DNA from: Viscum album | Taxonomy: Eukaryota > Streptophyta > Magnoliopsida > Santalales > Viscaceae | DNA length: 64,000 nucleotides | Assembly (NCBI GenBank): GCA_963277665.1 | Contig: OY728143.1 | Span: 232,491,591-232,555,590 of the forward strand | Direction of reading: 5' to 3' | Shown here: piece after piece, positions 63,306-64,000 of the stretch | Layout of the letters: each line of letters starts with the position of its first letter | Numbering within the stretch: the stretch's first letter is position 1 | The notes under the pieces: generated by a model | Databases searched by the model: none | What the model saw: the letters and a program-made list of their open reading frames with translations, nothing else | What the model was told of the DNA's origin: nothing | Program-made: the position numbers and the translations under genes

Positions 63306-64000
63306 TATTTACTTTTCGAATAAATGGGGGTACTTATCCCTCATTGCATTTTCAGATTCCCATGTTGCCTCTTCCATCATGTGGTTTTTCCACAAAACCT
63401 TTACCTGATGAATCACCTTATTCCGTAACACTTTCTCCCTGTGGTCAAGAATCTGGACCAGTTGTTCCTCATAAGATAGGTTCTCTTCCAACTGAACTAC
63501 CTCTGGACTCAAAACATGAGATGGGTCTGGCATATACTTTATCAACATCGAAACATGAAAAACATTGTGTACCTCAGATAAACTCGGAGGTAAATCCACC
63601 TAGTATGAAACTGATCCAACTCTCTCTAGAATATCATATGGTCCAATGAACCCTGGACTCAACTTTCCTTTCTTACCAAATCGCATCACACTTTTCCATG
63701 GTGAGACTTTGTGAAAAACATGATCACCTACCCCAAAAGATAGATCCTTCCTCCTGTTGTCCCCATAACTCTTCTACCTGCTCTGAGCTGTTCTCATGTG
63801 TTTCTATATCAGCTGAACTTTTTCTGCCAACCCTTCTACCAATTCTGGTCCCATCAACTTCCTTTCACCCACTTTATCACATAAAGCTGGAGTTCGACAC
63901 TACTTCACATATAATGCCTCAAATAGTGCCATATGTATACTGGAATGAAAACTGTTATTATATGAAAATTAAACCAAAGAAATATGTTGGTCCAAACTTC
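63306..64000 (-). pseudogene. Element 3 pol C-terminus: integrase end, GPY/F-like region, chromodomain
   Basis: On the - strand from the window edge the reading gives SYNNSFHSSI of the integrase C-terminal region (about 63945), RTPAL-DKVGERKLMGPELVE (about 63850-63900), KGKLSPGFIGPYDILERVG (about 63620-63670), VFHVSMLIKYMPDPSHVL, and a chromodomain (VKVLWKNHMMEEATWE, about 63370-63420), ending just before 63306. In-frame stops are seen at about 63600 and 63775, among others, so this copy is inactive. The N-terminal part of pol and gag are outside the window. Same clade as element 1 from the chromodomain and spacing. Confidence 0.85.

Larger units (their letters stand above)
59433..64000 (-). 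mobile_element. Element 3: Tekay/Del chromovirus, left part only
   Basis: A - strand Ty3/gypsy element entering the window from the right. Visible are the full 3' LTR (59433-63270), polypurine tract, chromodomain, GPY/F-like region and the C-terminal part of integrase, up to the window edge. The LTR length (about 3838 bp) and internal landmarks are like those of element 1 but the sequence is well diverged, so it is a related subfamily. Pol carries several stop codons. Confidence 0.85.

Overview
The window is a block of nuclear DNA from a plant with a large, repeat-filled genome. It is very AT-rich and is built almost entirely of Ty3/gypsy LTR retrotransposons nested inside one another. I found no host protein-coding gene, tRNA, rRNA, CRISPR array or prokaryotic feature. 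Plant origin rests on the retrotransposon lineages (Del/Tekay chromoviruses with a C-terminal chromodomain, and an Athila/Tat-type pol) and on primer-binding sites complementary to initiator tRNA-Met. The species cannot be named from the sequence.

Layout. (1) 1-9.5 kb is heavily decayed AT-rich DNA with one LTR-like trace near 5.1-5.8 kb. (2) The oldest recognisable element is an Athila/Tat-type pol on the + strand. Its reverse transcriptase (RT) runs to 10618, resumes at 18374 as RNase H and integrase, breaks again at 19737, and its 3' region with a 15-bp minisatellite probably lies at 58348-59432. (3) Element C (10619-18373, - strand), a decayed Tekay chromovirus without gag and protease, sits in that RT. 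(4) Element B (19738-58347, - strand) sits in that integrase. Once later insertions are removed it has two LTRs of about 4.69 and 4.67 kb around only about 1.84 kb of non-coding interior, the layout of a LARD (large retrotransposon derivative). (5) Three elements are inserted in B. Element 1 (23044-35608, - strand) is young and nearly complete, with 3776-bp LTRs and an AATAA target duplication, in B's left LTR. Element 2 (38737-49084, + strand) is decayed, in B's interior. A solo LTR (49340-53828, + strand) lies in B's right LTR. (6) Element 3 (59433 to beyond 64000, - strand) is another Tekay element, of which one whole LTR and the integrase/chromodomain end are visible.

How the parts relate. 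Autonomous Tekay elements encode one Gag-Pol polyprotein: nucleocapsid, protease, RT/RNase H, integrase and chromodomain. In element 1 the reading frame is broken by a single nonsense codon, and one zinc-binding cysteine of integrase is changed to Phe. Element B encodes no recognisable enzymes and would have needed proteins from relatives. All the Tekay-like LTRs, including B's, share two conserved landmarks. One is a GAGC...GCTC/AGTAAGG block about 0.25 kb from the U5 end. The other is a CpG-rich CCGTACGTACG motif, usually present twice about 190 bp apart.

Main points for a second look: the LARD-like element B; the conserved paired CGTACG motif; the marked excess of A/C and G/T transversions among differences between the two LTRs of element 1; and the minisatellite in the putative 3' region of the Tat-type element. 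All alignments were done by eye, so boundaries of the older elements are approximate to a few bases or more.
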